Counted from the stretch's first letter, positions 36,331-48,510 are shown. The stretch: 64,000 nt of DNA from Dermatemys mawii (GCA_007922305.1 ML677326.1:50376460-50440459), one strand, 5' to 3'. Numbers and translations: made by a program. The notes: generated from the letters alone by a model not told the origin.

Positions 36331-36720
36331 ATTCAAATATTTTCCCCATTTTGTTTTCAATCCCATATTTTAACAAAAAAATTGAAATATACAAACTTTT
36401 CCTCAAACTGAAAGCTCAGGAAAAATTGATTCAGAAATGTTGAAATGTTTTGTTTTGACATTTTCACTCCAGTTGAAAGGTTTCAACATTTCTGTTTAAT
36501 TTTGGGTCAACCTTTATCTCCACCTTGGTCTCAGCTACCATGATGCCTCATGAGAATTGTAGTTCTGGGTCCTTCATGTCTACACACCCCCAGAAAGGCC
36601 CCATTCCCTGGCTGGAACTCTTCTATGACATACTTTAGTCTCTCCCTGTGGCTAAGCCAATGGGAGAATGTTTCATTCAATTATTTTTTTGACCAGCACT
36701 AACTGCAACAAGTTATGAGA
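36330..36720. repeat. Old inverted-repeat DNA element relic
   Basis: TTGAAATGTTTTGTTTTGAC, GAGAATTGTAGTTCTGGG and TTTTTTTGACCAGCACTAAC are conserved phrases of an old amniote element. A small further relic of the same kind (AGAGTTGGTCAAAACTGTTG) lies near 54800. Boundaries are approximate. Confidence 0.45.
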
Positions 36721-38619
36721 CTACCATTGCCTAATCAAACCTTCAACAAAGTGCACAATAGGTCTAATTAAAGCAGCACATCATAGTATATATTTGTTTT
36801 AGAAAGAGTTATTTCTTTAAGTACATGTAGTGTAATGTCCAATACAAGCTTCATTTATAGTAAGAATGAGCAGGTAATTTAAAAAAGTGTATTTTATCTT
36901 TATCCATTTTCTCTTTTTTGTAGAAAGAAAAGAAATTGGATTTTGTTAACATTTGTATGTCATGTCCTCAGTTTTAGCTGTTGCTGCAAAGCACCTAAAG
37001 ACACAATTGTTTCATGTACCTACTCACACTTTTTTCTTGGAGACCTACATGTAAGGCTCCCCTCTTCCTTCACGAGAATATATCCTGTACATCACAGGTA
37101 ATGGGGGGTGACTACAGAAAAACAGCCCAATACACTGGGTATGCATATCATACATACATAGCAGTGGTCCTCAATCTATAGTCTGCAGAGCTGTTTCTTA
37201 TCACAATGGGGAAGCAGCTGTCAGTCTATAAAGCAGTGGCATTTCCTACTGGTTGTAACCCAGTCCAAGATTCCCTGTGGATTTCCAGAGGCTTTTTTGA
37301 CCAGCTCAACTTCAAATATTTTTTTTAAATGACACCTTGCTGTAGCTTGCACATCTTCTTTCTGTCTTTCTTTTTCAGATACTTCTTAAGTGTATATACA
37401 ACCATAGTCAAATGTGGAACTGTCGTCAAAATTAGAGGGGAAGCAAAAGCACAGATGGAACAAAACTGCAAAGTCATTACCTGCAGCCTTCCCTGTTCTG
37501 ATGAGAGTGATGGATTTAACCTAAATTGAGGGTAGATACATTCTAACCAAAAGCCTTTCTCCGCGCCACAATACAAGGAAGGATCAGATAGTGTGGCATA
37601 GGGTTTGTATATGTATGCAATGGTGAGTTAGGGTAGCTTGTGATCAGTCCTGCACAGGAAAGTAAAAGAGAGTAAGGGCTAAACTTCCCCACATTGTCTC
37701 TTGTACTGGCTACCCGGACCTTCCTCTCCCAAAGTGAATGACAATCTGCTTCCAGGATGCTCCTGAGTTAGCACAAAAGTGTGTGCTCATCACCTGAGGC
37801 TCCTGGAAAAGGCACTGTTGGACCCTTATGAATCTAACTAGTCTTTGTTAATTACTGAACAAAAATCACAGAAACAGGACTGTGATTTGTAAATAAAATT
37901 ATAAATATTGTCTTGGAGAACATGACTAAAAAATCATTTCTACTGCACAGTACTATAGGTTGTATTAACAAAAGCAAGCAAGCTAATGAAAGCCAAGTTG
38001 TATTCACTGAGACATAATGGCCTGTAATTCAGCCTCAACAGAGCTGACAAAAGTGGGTGTGATTTAAGTGAAATTTTCCTCTTAGTGCTTCCAAGAGTTT
38101 GTTACATAGGAGAAAGAACTATATTAAAATTTTCTTAATTAATAAAAATGTAATGAGTGTTCAAAAGTGCCCAGGGCCAGGAAAAGCTGTAGTGTTTGAT
38201 GAAAAACCTAAGCTGCCTTGAGTCTTTCTCAAAATTTACTGGTGGCCCAATAGGTCTTGAATCCCATCCTATCGTGGTAACTGTCACACAAAACAAGTTT
38301 CAGTTTGTACTGTACATTAACACAGACATGAAAAACAGTGAATCAAATCTTTTTTTGAACTCAGTATTTACAGATGACATTAGCAGGCAACTCTTGCTCT
38401 ACTTGTCTCATGTGGGAGATAGAGGAAAGTTCAAAACTGAATTTTCTTACCCTTTTCTGCCAGCCAAAAATCAGAGATTAAAAATCTCTAGCACACTGGT
38501 ACTACTCCTTTTTGGAGTAGCAGTCAAAATTAAACTTAATTCTCGCAATAGTTTAAAAAAATTTCTGTCTAAGCTTTTAAGAGGCCAACTACATATTTGT
38601 CTGCCTTGCCAGCAGATTC
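36721..38619. other. Unrecognised DNA
   Basis: Nothing is recognised. The 154-codon frame at 38196-38660 is long for this AT content but has no recognised domain, and its end runs into the neighbouring MITE including its GT repeat, so it is rejected as a gene. Confidence 0.4.
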
Positions 38620-38622
38620 TAA

Positions 38623-38929
38623 GGCCTAGTCTACAATGGGGCATGTGTGTGTGTGTGTGAGAATCTAAGATACACAACTTCGGCTACACAAATAACATAG
38701 CTGATGTTGTCATATCTTTAGTCGATTTACCTGGGCATCCTCACAGCAGGGAGTCGACCACTGTCGCTCCCCTGTCGCCTCCGCTCCCACCTCTCGCGGA
38801 GGTGGAGTTCCAGAGTTGATGAGGAGCACGCTCGGGGATCGATTTATTGTGTCTACCCTAGATGCACTAAATTGATCCCCGATAGATTGATCATTGCCCA
38901 TCAATCCGGCGGGTAGCGTAGATGTACCC
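38623..38929. mobile_element. Harbinger-like MITE, copy B
   Basis: It is flanked by TAA on both sides (38620-38622 and 38930-38932), begins GGCCTAGTCTACAATGGGG and ends GTAGCGTAGATGTACCC. It shares its layout with 16444-16730, including a (GT)n tract near the left end (38644-38660) and a GTCGACC word. No ORF is present. Confidence 0.8.
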
Positions 38930-38932
38930 TAA

Positions 38933-41059
38933 GATAGCTTATTGCGCCATCATTTGCCCATTTTAAAAGTGCTTATGACACAGTGGCAAAGCTTTCTGAT
39001 TACTGGTTAAAACTGTTAAAACTTCTGTCAACAGGGATCTTCAATACTCTCAGAAAAACAATAATGTTCAGAGACTGAGGGACTCAAGGCCTTTGGAACA
39101 CCACTGCAGGAAATGGACCCAACTGAATCATAGAGAACATCAGAGAAAATTTAAAGTACTGCTCTCTGGAAAAACAAATCTACACCAACTAGCAGGTGTA
39201 CTCATGTGTTTGAGTGGGTGAGGATTAGGGGTTAGGTGCCAGCAGCACTGGAAAAAAATATAAATTAGTACACTAAAAATCATGCCCAACTGCACCAGAG
39301 AGAGCTGTAGATATTGAGAGAGAAAAAAAAGCTCCAAGAAAATAGCATTAGATTTACCAGCACCAATTTTCTTCTGTGATTTGGAAGCACATTAGCCATT
39401 TTCAACTATGCTTCTGTTTTTATTTTGTTCAGAGTAAGAATAATATAACAGTACTGATAAAATACTCCAAGAAGTTTGAGGACAAAAGAAAAAGCAACAA
39501 ACAAAGTAGATGTACTTATGGTTGTTTTTGTACCATATTATATAAAACATCCCCTCTTGCCCCCCTCGCTGCCCAATCCCCCTCAAAAAAACATAAGCCC
39601 ACAGTAAATGCAGAATATTGCAGTATCCTCCCTAACAGACTGTATAATAGGAGCCTCCTCACTAGCAGACTATTAGAAGATCAGGAATGTATGTCCAATT
39701 ATTCTGAAGTCTCTTCTTTCTTCAGCTCACATGCATTACTTCCATTAACGTTTTAAAGAGCTACATGAACAAGCATCAAAGAGACAACTCAATAGAACTT
39801 CATGACTATTTTCATAGGATCATTATTTCCTTTTTACGTTAAATAGTGTTTGGCATTTACTATAATACACTCCAAAGATGTCACGTAGAAACCATACAGT
39901 CTGACTTGAATACTTTCTTATCTATGAAAGTCTATCAAATGGGTAATTCTGCAGTTTTCATTTACAGCTAATCCTCTCAATTTAATGCAGAGTTATAAGC
40001 TACTGAGCAGAAAAGGTATAACTTACTAATAGTGACAGTCTTTAATAATATGTAGCTGCTAGGTGTTGAATAAGACATTTAAAAATCATTCAAAGTCATT
40101 CAAACAAACACACGGATGACCATTGGAGGAGAGTAAGTACAAAAACTGAATCTTTCATTTCCACAGTCAAGTCACAGTCCAAATCAGAAATGAAGAACTT
40201 AATTGTGATTATAGGACATATTTTTGTTATATTTTTTTTCTCTGCATCATTTCATACCACCAATGTTAAGAAATTAATTATAGAAGTAGGGCTGTTCATT
40301 TCTTCTATGTTGAATTGTAAGCACTGAAATAATAGTTATAATAATAATTCAGTCTCTTTTGCCCTCAGAATATATCTTTGGTAGTTCTACCCACCATATC
40401 AAATTACCTGGTTTGGAGAAAACAAAATGCATATTTGTAGTATTTATTTTAATAAATGGGAAACATTTATGGCCAAGCTAATTAATGTCACATTTTCTTG
40501 GTTCAGGTTTAAAAGATTTAAGCTTAATACAAGCAGTGATTGTAATGTAAATGTCTTCCATTAACTTCTGGACTTTCCTACAGGCTTCTTCTGTGAAAGA
40601 ACAAATAGGATTTTTCTGAGGGGGTGGGGCAAGGTGTAAATTGTGAAATCAACAAAAAAATATTATGAACTACAATTATTAGTATCAGAACCTCTTCTTG
40701 TAATCAAATATGGATATAATTTGTATTACGATATGCCCTATGCACAGGAACCAAACCCCTCTGTGCTTTGGAGAAATTCAGATTCAGATTCGAATATAAG
40801 ATCAGTCCTGAGCAGCCAAACACACCCAAGGCTAAATATCAGTCTGTTCTGCAGGCAATATGGAAGAAATCTTCACCCTCAAGCCATGGATCAGCTGCAG
40901 ATGTGCCTCCTTTGTGCTCCCAATCTCCCCTTTACTGGGAGGGGAAATGGAAGAATCTGCATAGCAGGGGAAGCTCTAGTTCCTCCTCAGCCATTCCCAT
41001 GGCTTTGCCACTAGTCAAACCCTAGCACTGGTTCTCAGAGAATCTGGTTCTGCTGCCAT
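38933..41059. other. Unrecognised AT-rich DNA
   Basis: No recognisable feature is seen. Open frames at 39376 and 40643 have no recognised domain. Confidence 0.4.
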
Positions 41060-41176
41060 TAGGGTGACCAGACAGCAAGTGTGAAAAATCAGGATGGGGG
41101 TAATAGGAACACATATAACAAAAAAGACCCAAAAATCGGGACTGTCCCTATAAAATCGGGACATGTGGTCACCCTA
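41060..41176. mobile_element. hAT-type MITE, copy 1
   Basis: The termini TAGGGTGACCA and TGGTCACCCTA are an exact 11-bp inverted repeat. GCTGCCAT is duplicated exactly on both sides (41052-41059 and 41177-41184). An 8-bp target duplication identifies hAT mobilisation. The body contains ATCGGGACTGTCCCTATAAA, itself partly palindromic. Confidence 0.9.
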
Positions 41177-41358
41177 GCTGCCATAGAGATGGGGAAAGTG
41201 TTTTCTCCTTAGTAACTGGGAAGCCTCTCTGCTTTTTAACTTCTTTTCTGATCCTAAATGCAACAGAACTAGTTTAGTGAGAAAAAGAACTGCATATCAG
41301 GGACTTAAAACTGTAAAGAAATAAACAAAAGAAAAATAAAATCTTGGTGATGCTGTTT

Positions 41359-41930
41359 AGGAACATAAGAGCAGCCTTACTGAACAGAACACTGGTCCAA
41401 CAATTCCAGTTGTGATCCTGCTTTAGCAGTGACCAATAACCAATACTTTGGTGCAAGATGAAAAGCCCCTACAGTATCGTGATTACTGTGCAACACTATA
41501 CCATGGGGGAGCAGGGAATTCCTTCTCAATCTCTGATGGCAATTATTTTATGTCCTGATGCAAGAACACTTGTATTCCTTGTAACCTAACTAGCAGAAAA
41601 GCAAAAGCTATTTCTAGCCTTATATACATGTAAACATTCCCCCCACCCAAAAATACCATTTTCCTCCATAGTATCCTATAGCAATAGTCCAATAAGTCTA
41701 CTATAGTAGTATAGTACTGCATTAAACAAGCATTTTCCTCACCTGTTTTATATATCAGTTGCTTTTTAATTTTATCATTAGCTTCCTCATTCTTGCACTA
41801 AAAGTCAGGGTAGACCAAAGTTCTCTGTTAGGTTTACTATAGCACTTAGTATTTTAACTCTCACTCTACTATCACTTTCTCCTTTCCAAACTGAACTATC
41901 ATAGTCTTTTTAATCTTTCTATGTAACTCC
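41359..41930 (-). pseudogene. Old CR1-type LINE 3' fragment (minus strand)
   Basis: AGGAACATAAGAGCAGCC, ACACTGGTCCAACAATTCC and, far to the right, TCTCCTTTCCAAACTGAAC with TCTTTTTAATCTTTC follow the plus-strand view of a CR1 3' region. It is much more diverged than the copy at 28456-29470. Confidence 0.6.
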
Positions 41931-42602
41931 CCAAGTTTTTCTCAGTGATCAATGAATTTTGTATTGACTGAGCATGGTACAAGCTGTGGGTGAGGTTAGC
42001 TCCCCTGAGTATGTCTCAGGCATAATCATACTCAGGGAACAAATCTCTCCCACAGCTCACGCTGCCATGACTACACTTCTATTTTTAGCATGACAGTTGG
42101 ATCAGAGCTAGAACTAGCATTTTCTCCTCAAGCTGGAATTTACACTTTCCAGTGCTAGAGTAGATATATCCATAGATTATAATACTGTTGCATGACCTTC
42201 AAGTCTCCTCTTTGTGGGCTGGCATAAGCAGGCAGGGTCCCACCAATGACAACACTGACAAGAGCTCAGTACCACCGCAGCATGTATTACTGTAAGACAG
42301 TCCCTTCCTGCAATTGGTGCTGCTGAGTTCTCCTTCCCTGGGTAGCAAGCACCACTTCCCTCAGCCTGCAGGAAGAAATTACAGTATTTCCAATATCCTA
42401 TGAATGTGTGGCTAAATTCAGCAGTCAGAATCCAACCAAAATAATTTATTGTGGCAGAGTTCTAAATTAATGAATAAGAAAAAAAGAGAGGTTCCTAAGA
42501 AAACACATGTACTCAGAGTAATTTCCAGTAAAATCTGAATTTTATAATGGAAAGATCCCACTTAAGCAAGAATATTAAATCCAGTTTATACTCCTGCAGT
42601 CT

Positions 42603-42765
42603 TAGGGCTTGTCTACACGGTGCCAGCAAAGTGCATTAGAAGAGTGAGATTTATAAAGCACTCTAACATGTTGTGCATTAACTGCACTGTGTAGACTCTG
42701 CTGATGCGCTCTAAAAGGTACTTAGTTCACATTAACATAGTCCTGTTTTATGGACAGTTAGAAAA
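42603..42765. mobile_element. MITE fragment with GGGCTTGTCTACAC end
   Basis: TTAGGGCTTGTCTACACGG is a typical left terminus. GCACTGTGTAGACTC near 42683-42698 forms an internal inverted partner. Blocks such as GTGCATTA recur in both orientations. The right end is not resolved. Confidence 0.45.
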
Positions 42766-43969
42766 CAGCCCTTCAATGTATTTTACAAATCCCACCCTTC
42801 AATACGTGTGTGATACTCTCTGTAGACAACCCTTTGGACTACCTTCTTTGACAGGCAGCAAACTTTTTGTTTTCCTCAAAACAAAATGAAACTTCAAAAA
42901 GCAAAATGCAAAAAAAAACCCCAACCAAACAACGACAGGGAGCGACTGCAGTCTACCACCAGTGTCATTCTTTTGATCCCAAAAGACAAACAATGTTTAC
43001 TTGGTTGGTCTAATAGACAGAATCACTAACTATGCACACGTGCACACAGAGAGAAAGAGGAAGTCAGTCACACAGAACATAACAATCCACTGGGACCATG
43101 GGTCACATCTAGTAGTGTGACAAAAGAAATCATTCTGATCAGGTTGTTGTGAAGTGAAATAGCTCTTGTCCTAGTGGACTTCAGTCACTTCTACATGACA
43201 ATGACCAAGTTACTAATTTAATAAAAAATAAAATATGATTCTCGGTCAGTTCTGTGTTTTATTTCCCCACACTGACTGATCTTACTGTTGTAGCTTCTCC
43301 ACACATTGCAGTGGCCTTAACTAATTAACAGAATCACCCTCCATTAGCTGTACTTGATGTCTAGAAATATTTTACATTACTGCTAATACGGAAACCATAA
43401 CCAGTAGAATAGTGTGGAAATGGAGTAAGTCTTGATTATTTTCTGCATTGTTTTATTGCCTTGCAAGATGGGTATAAAATGCTATCCAGTTCAGAATTCC
43501 CTACTCCCTTAAACCAGTGGCAACATTTTACATCTACTTTTCATGAATCTTAATAGCTAAACTAGATGCAAGGCAGAGGAGAATCAGCCCTGCTGCAAAA
43601 TATGCATAGACTACTCTAATAATGAAAATAAAATACACACAAAATGAACAACACAAAAACCTTATTATGGGGCAGGAAAATGGGGGACTCTACTATAGAA
43701 AAAAGCCTACATTTAGTCTACCTCATGGAATGCATTCATTTTAATGCATACATAAACTACGGTGATATGTATAAATGCCTATATGGATTAAATGAAATAG
43801 AAATTAAACACAATTCTTTTAGTGAAACTTTCTGAGAAAAATGATATAATGTTGCTTCAGTCTCCCCATATTGTTCATGCAGGAGACAAACACAAACTAA
43901 TTTCCACATTCAACTTTTATAGATGGCAGAGTTTCAGACTGAAAAACTATGTATATCCCTATTAATAGA
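42766..43969. other. Unrecognised DNA
   Basis: Nothing recognisable is seen before the LTR retrotransposon. Confidence 0.4.
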
Positions 43970-44149
43970 TGTGGCAAACTGCATGAAACTTGGAGGAGGA
44001 GCATAGCGTGCAGGAAGGATAGAGTTTGGAGGAAGTCAGTCTATTTCCACATGGCTTGAATGCTAGTTACTGTTGCACCATCTCTGTAAATAGTTCTCTT
44101 AACAAAAAAACGTGTTTACAAGCATGCAGCTGCCTCATGTTAGTACTCA
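43970..44149 (+). repeat. 5' LTR of the Gypsy-type element
   Basis: It aligns by eye to 48977-49170 through shared words: GCAAACTGCATG versus GCAACCTGCACA, GAGTTTGGAGGA versus GAGTTTGGAAGA, CACATGGCTTGAATG versus CACATGGTTTGAACA, ATCTCTGTAAAT, and CTCATGTTAGTAC versus CTCATGTTATTAC. It begins TGTGGC. Confidence 0.7.
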
Positions 44150-44636
44150 GCGCATGGCATATGAAACACAGTTGTAGTGGTCAGTCTAGCAACACCCAAG
44201 GCAAGGAGGAGAGTGTGATTAACAGGAAAACAAAACAGCACCTAGAGACAAAGCAAACAGGCAGCGTGCTGGGATTCAGACCACTCGGAATGCTGGATTC
44301 CCAAACAAAAAAACCAAAAACATGCAAAAGAATGGAAGTAAGAGTGGAGTCTGTTTACAGAGCTGACAATGCAGGATAAGAAAAGAAAATGAAAGTAATC
44401 CTTTTTTCTATCTCATTGTGGTAAAGGGATGAGAAGTGAGACACTGCTGCCACAAACATTTCTTGAAACACTGCAACAGCTGATAAAAGTGTTTTATGAT
44501 CCCAGACAGAATGAGACTGGAGAGAGAGACTGATTTTTCATCTGATCCCAAGAAATAGAAAAGGGATACTTACAGTAAAGAGCTGAGAACAATGAAATGC
44601 ACATGTAACTATGTTGACACTAAGGTTTCCATAATT

Positions 44637-44753
44637 AGAGACAGGATAATTTGTGGGACATGTGACACCAGCTTTCAGGACAAATTGTGGAGAGAAACAG
44701 TTCTAAAAATAGAGAAATGTCTCCATATAGCAAAGGCAGCTGAACTGTGCAGA
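44637..44753 (+). pseudogene. Gag capsid remnant
   Basis: The plus strand reads RDRIICGTCDTSFQDKLW and then LKIEKCLHIAKAAELC before a stop. The pattern R-D-R-I-x-x-G followed by a leucine-rich helix with A-x-x-x-E is the C-terminal capsid signature of Ty3/Gypsy gag proteins. The surrounding gag is too mutated to read. Confidence 0.65.
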
Positions 44754-45149
44754 TAAAGGATCAAACACAGTGATAACCACTACACAAGGTCAAGCCAGGA
44801 AGCAGGACAGAGACCAACGGACTGAAAATATATCATAAGCCAGTGTACATACATGAAAGCAACAGGAAAGGTTGAAAGAAAAATGCCCAGCCAAATGCAA
44901 GGGGGTGTGGGAGACAAAATCACTGCACGTGACAATACTGAAGTTACCCCAGCATGATAAAAGCAGCAATTCATACAGTGATTGTGCATGTTGTGACTTT
45001 CAGTGAAGAGAAGGGTATCTGCAGTGTGATTTTAGTAGATCTCAGTCCACATGCTCTGCAGAGGAAGTGTGCCAGCCATTCAATGGCTATATTTGCAACT
45101 ATGGTATTACATCAATGACCAATTTGATTCCAGCTGGATTGTGGAGCCA

Positions 45150-45700
45150 GCTGCAGTGTAATCTCAGCAGCGCTAATAAGCATCAGTGTTAGACTGCAGA
45201 AATGCGACCACATGCTGCTGATTAACAACAAAGCCATTCTGAGGCCAGTGGGAAAAGGGATGCTGTTGATAAGAAACCCACAAAACAAGCAACATTATCA
45301 CTTGGAGTTTATAGTAGTCACTCAGGAGTATCAATAATTTCTGGGCAGCAAGATGGTGCAGGCCATTGATTTGATCACATTAGAACACCAGAATATCCTC
45401 AATATGACAAAGGATAGAGACCCAGCCACTTTGAACCCTGTTGAGCATTCTAACAGGATATAAAGGACACATTTCCAGGAGATGGCCACCTAGAGAGCAA
45501 ACTGAAGTTAGAAATAGACCCTAATGACAGACTGAGACACCACCAAAACAGAGTTTTGTAGCTCTGGTGGAGCCACTGAAGAAGGCACTGGCAAAGAAAA
45601 AGATTTTTTTCTATATGTTCAAGCTAGCAGCCTAGCAGTGGTGAGAAAACCTTCAGCTAAACTGAGGATCTGCACTGATCCAAAATCACTTAACAGAGCA
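45150..45700 (+). pseudogene. Protease / reverse-transcriptase N-terminal remnant
   Basis: From about 45152 the strand reads CSVISAALISISVRLQKC and then HYHLEFIVVTQEYQ before a stop, consistent with the region after the retroviral-type protease. Further on, ETPPKQSFVALVEPLKKALA and LAVVRKPSAKLRICTDPK (ending about 45700) are the start of the Ty3/Gypsy reverse transcriptase. The YxDD-type catalytic motif that should follow is absent. Confidence 0.7.
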
Positions 45701-45749
45701 TGACAATAAGTCACTGCCTATCACCAACAACTGAAGACATATTAACTGA

Positions 45750-46682
45750 CACAGAAGCTACTTGGCAAAGGGCCCCTGTTCTTCGCAAGCAACTCTTATC
45801 TCAGACCTAACAAACTCACAATACCAAGCACTTGAAGGGTATTTATCCATAAAGAGCAACATAAGATATCTACAGAAAGCTCATAACTTGTCAAGTATCA
45901 TAATCATTAAGAGGTGCACATATGGATAATATTTAAGGAATAATGTATTTCTATTGAAAGTATGCTTTATGTACTTAGGGTAAAAGTGAGTTACCAAGGG
46001 ATGTCTTCATGATGGCCGATTCAAGCAGGAGGGAGCTGTCACCCTTCCCTGGTTAGCCAGTGATGTAATACAAGTCTCAATTTGTCTAGGCTTGCTCCAT
46101 CCCAGGACTTTCAAAACCACTAGAAACAACTGCAAACAATCAAAGCCTCTTGGAGGTAAAAAAAAGAACATTAAAACAGATCAAAAATCTCTCTATGAAT
46201 GAAGTCAAAAGCCTGTCAGTTAGGGTGACCAGCCAGCAAGTGTGAAAAATCAGGACAGAGGGTGGGAGGTAATAGGAGCCTATATAAGAAAAAGACCCAA
46301 AAATCGGGACTGTCCCTATAAAATCGGATCATCTGTTCACCCTACTGTCAGTATAATACAGAGAGGGAAGATGCACTCTGGACTGATTCACTAAGAAACA
46401 TCTTGCTGAGTGGGTGTGTTTTCCATGAAAGATTGGAACCTAGGTCCTAGAAAGCCAACCAACAGACTATTCATTGGACCAGGAAGACCTAGCTGATTAG
46501 ATTGGAAAGATAACCATTAATGAGTGTGGACCCAAGTTTGTGTTTTATTGTTTTGTATTACAACCGCTTCTATCACTTGTTCTTGTTTCTAGTGGAATCT
46601 CTCTTCTTTCTTAAATAAACTTTTTGTTTCATCACAAGTGCCAGGAGGCTCCACATGCCACCTCTACCCCAAGCACTGCTAC
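45750..46682. other. Unresolved block inside the Gypsy locus, LTR-like end
   Basis: The block replaces the expected RT core. It contains a pyrimidine-rich stretch followed by AATAAA at 46614-46619 and a downstream T-rich region, an arrangement like an LTR polyadenylation region. It hosts the hAT MITE at 46221-46344. I do not recognise the family. Confidence 0.35.
46221..46344. mobile_element. hAT-type MITE, copy 2
   Basis: It begins TAGGGTGACCA and ends TGTTCACCCTA, with one mismatch in the inverted repeat. CTGTCAGT is duplicated exactly on both sides (46213-46220 and 46345-46352). The body is clearly homologous to 41060-41176, including ATCGGGACTGTCCCTATAAA. Confidence 0.9.
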
Positions 46683-46995
46683 CACAGCTCATAGCCTCAT
46701 AGACTTTGAGGTCAGAAGGGACAATTATGATCATTCAGTCTGACCTCCTGCACAATGCAGGCCACAGACTTTTACCCACCCACTCCTGCAATAAACCTCT
46801 AACCTATGTCTAAGCTATTGAAGCCCTCAAATCAAGGTGCAGAGAATCCTCCAGAAAGAGACCTGTGCCCCATGCTGCAGAGGAAGGCCACCCTCTCCGC
46901 CTTGGGCCACTACCAATCTGCCCTGGAGGAAAATTCCTTCCCAAACCCAAATATGGCAATCAGCTAAACCCTGAGATGTGGGCAAGACTCACCAG
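46683..46995 (-). pseudogene. CR1 LINE 3'-end fragment (minus strand), nested in the Gypsy locus
   Basis: CATAGACTTTGAGGTCAGAA, GTCTGACCTCCTGCACAATG, ACCCACCCACTCCTGCAATA and CTGCCCTGGAGGAAAATTCC follow a well-preserved turtle CR1 3' region in plus-strand view. It is younger than the copies at 41359 and 30320 as judged by readability. Confidence 0.75.
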
Positions 46996-47410
46996 CCAGA
47001 CACCCAGGAATAGGAACCAAGGCCAATGGGAGCTGCAGGGACAGCGCCTGTGGACTGGGGAGCATGCAGAACTGCCTGGTCACACCTCCATGTAGAAGCC
47101 AGCAGGGGGGCCATCCCTCTGCTTCCAGGAGTTCCTTGAGGTAAGCACCACCTGGAGCCTGCACTCCTGACTGTGTCCCGCACCCCAACCTCCTTCTCCA
47201 GCCCTGATTCCACTCTTGCCCTCTGAACCCCTCAGTCTCAGCCTGGAGCCCCTTCCCACATCCCAAACCCCTCATTTCTGGCCCCGCTCCAAAGTCCACA
47301 CCCCCAGCCAGAGCCCTTACCCACACCCCAACCCCCAATTTTATGAGCATTCATGGCCCACCATAAAACTTCCATACCCAGATGTGGTCCTCGGGCCAAA
47401 TATAGCTGAT
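46996..47410. repeat. GC-rich interspersed repeat with imperfect internal tandem units
   Basis: GGCCAATGGGAGCTGCAGGG at the left, degenerate repeats of 'AGCCTGGAGCCCCTTCCCACA'-like units in the middle and ATGTGGTCCTCGGGCCAAAT at the right form a recognisable repeat layout. Apparent ORFs on both strands (46964-47350 minus, 47216-47515 plus) come from this low-complexity sequence. Confidence 0.6.
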
Positions 47411-47469
47411 CACATTCTCACTGAAAGAAAAGAAGTTGCTAAGGAAAGGGGGGATCCAGGACCAGGACA

Positions 47470-47830
47470 TCAAACTGCAGCAATTCCTGAAGAGCTGCCA
47501 GGAGTGGACTATTAGACTGAATACGGACAAGATGAAGCTGATAAGAACTGAGAATGTCTACATTGGGTATGTGTTGACATGCAACTCTGGTCAGACCTGA
47601 GAAACGAAGAGCCACTAAGGAAATGCCCAGACCAACGGATGGGAAGGGAGTCCATCAGTTTATATGGTGGCCAGCTATCCTTCCAGAACGTGCACTCCTG
47701 TCTTGTGAATCCTTGAGCTAGTTAACTCATAATGATGCAGCGTGGGAGTGGTCATTGAACCAGGAACATGCATTTGAAAAAATTAAAGAAAATCATAAGT
47801 GAGGTGCCAATATTAAAGTACTGCAAATGT
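47470..47830 (+). pseudogene. Reverse-transcriptase end / RNase H start remnant
   Basis: LNTDKMKLIRTENVYIGYVL near 47514-47575 corresponds to the RT 'thumb' connection, and NDAAWEWSLNQEHAFEKIKE near 47731-47790 to the start of the Gypsy RNase H domain (the F-x-W-x-x-x-x-x-x-A-F-x-x-I-K pattern). Both lie on the plus strand, with stops and shifts between them. Confidence 0.75.
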
Positions 47831-48059
47831 GCAGAGCAGCTCGAAGCATGGTGTTATGCCTCAATAGTAGGTCTAGTATGCAAGACAAAATAGTGTGAAT
47901 AGTGTGATGTGTATAAAGAGTATAATGATCAACAACAGAAGGAGATTCTGTAACCTAATGAAATCACAACCTGACCCTGGGAAATGTTCAGAGAAGGACT
48001 GTTCACTTTTACTGACAGGAACGACACTGACACAGTAGATTACTACTCCAGTTTCTAGG

Positions 48060-48510
48060 AGGTGGACTATCTGGAGGACACTCAGGCAAGAACTGTGATC
48101 TGGACACCGAAGACACATTTTGCAAAGTATGACATACCTGACATACCATGCTCGGCCACAGTATACTGCCCGGAATTCAACTGTTTCAGAATTGGAGAAC
48201 AACACTTCTTCCCCCTGGGAACCCGCAAAGCAATGGGAAGGCTAAGTTGGCAGTAAAGACAGCCAAGAAACTGATGGTAAAACAGACAGGAAGGTATTTC
48301 TACCTGCCAACACTGTACCATTGCAATACTTCCTCCCAGTAGTCCAATACAGGGACAGATGGGACAGAGAACCAAGACTCTGCTTCCCACAAGGAAAGTT
48401 GCATGGAGGAATGACAGAAAAGACAAAGAAGCAATTAAGAGATAAAGCCAAGCTCTACAGGCAGCTACTACAAAGGAGCCAAGGATCTATGGCCACTATG
48501 AACAGATGAG
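48060..48510 (+). pseudogene. Integrase remnant
   Basis: PPGNPQSNGKAKLAVKTAKK (48211-48270) is the region around the third catalytic position of a retroviral-type DDE integrase. The expected glutamate in 'N-G-x-x-E' is a lysine here. Further downstream, frames to 48510 (for example GMTEKTKKQLRDKAK) look like the basic post-core segment. Shifts and stops break the reading. Confidence 0.7.

Noticed and set aside
38196..38660. 154-codon plus-strand open frame
   Set aside because: No recognised domain or splice context, and its last codons come from the Harbinger-like MITE and its GT repeat.
46964..47515. Open frames on both strands in GC-rich DNA
   Set aside because: They arise from imperfect tandem repeat units; proline/glycine-rich translations exist in several frames at once.
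47873..48426. Minus-strand frames of 110 and 114 codons
   Set aside because: They are shadows of the plus-strand Gypsy integrase remnant.
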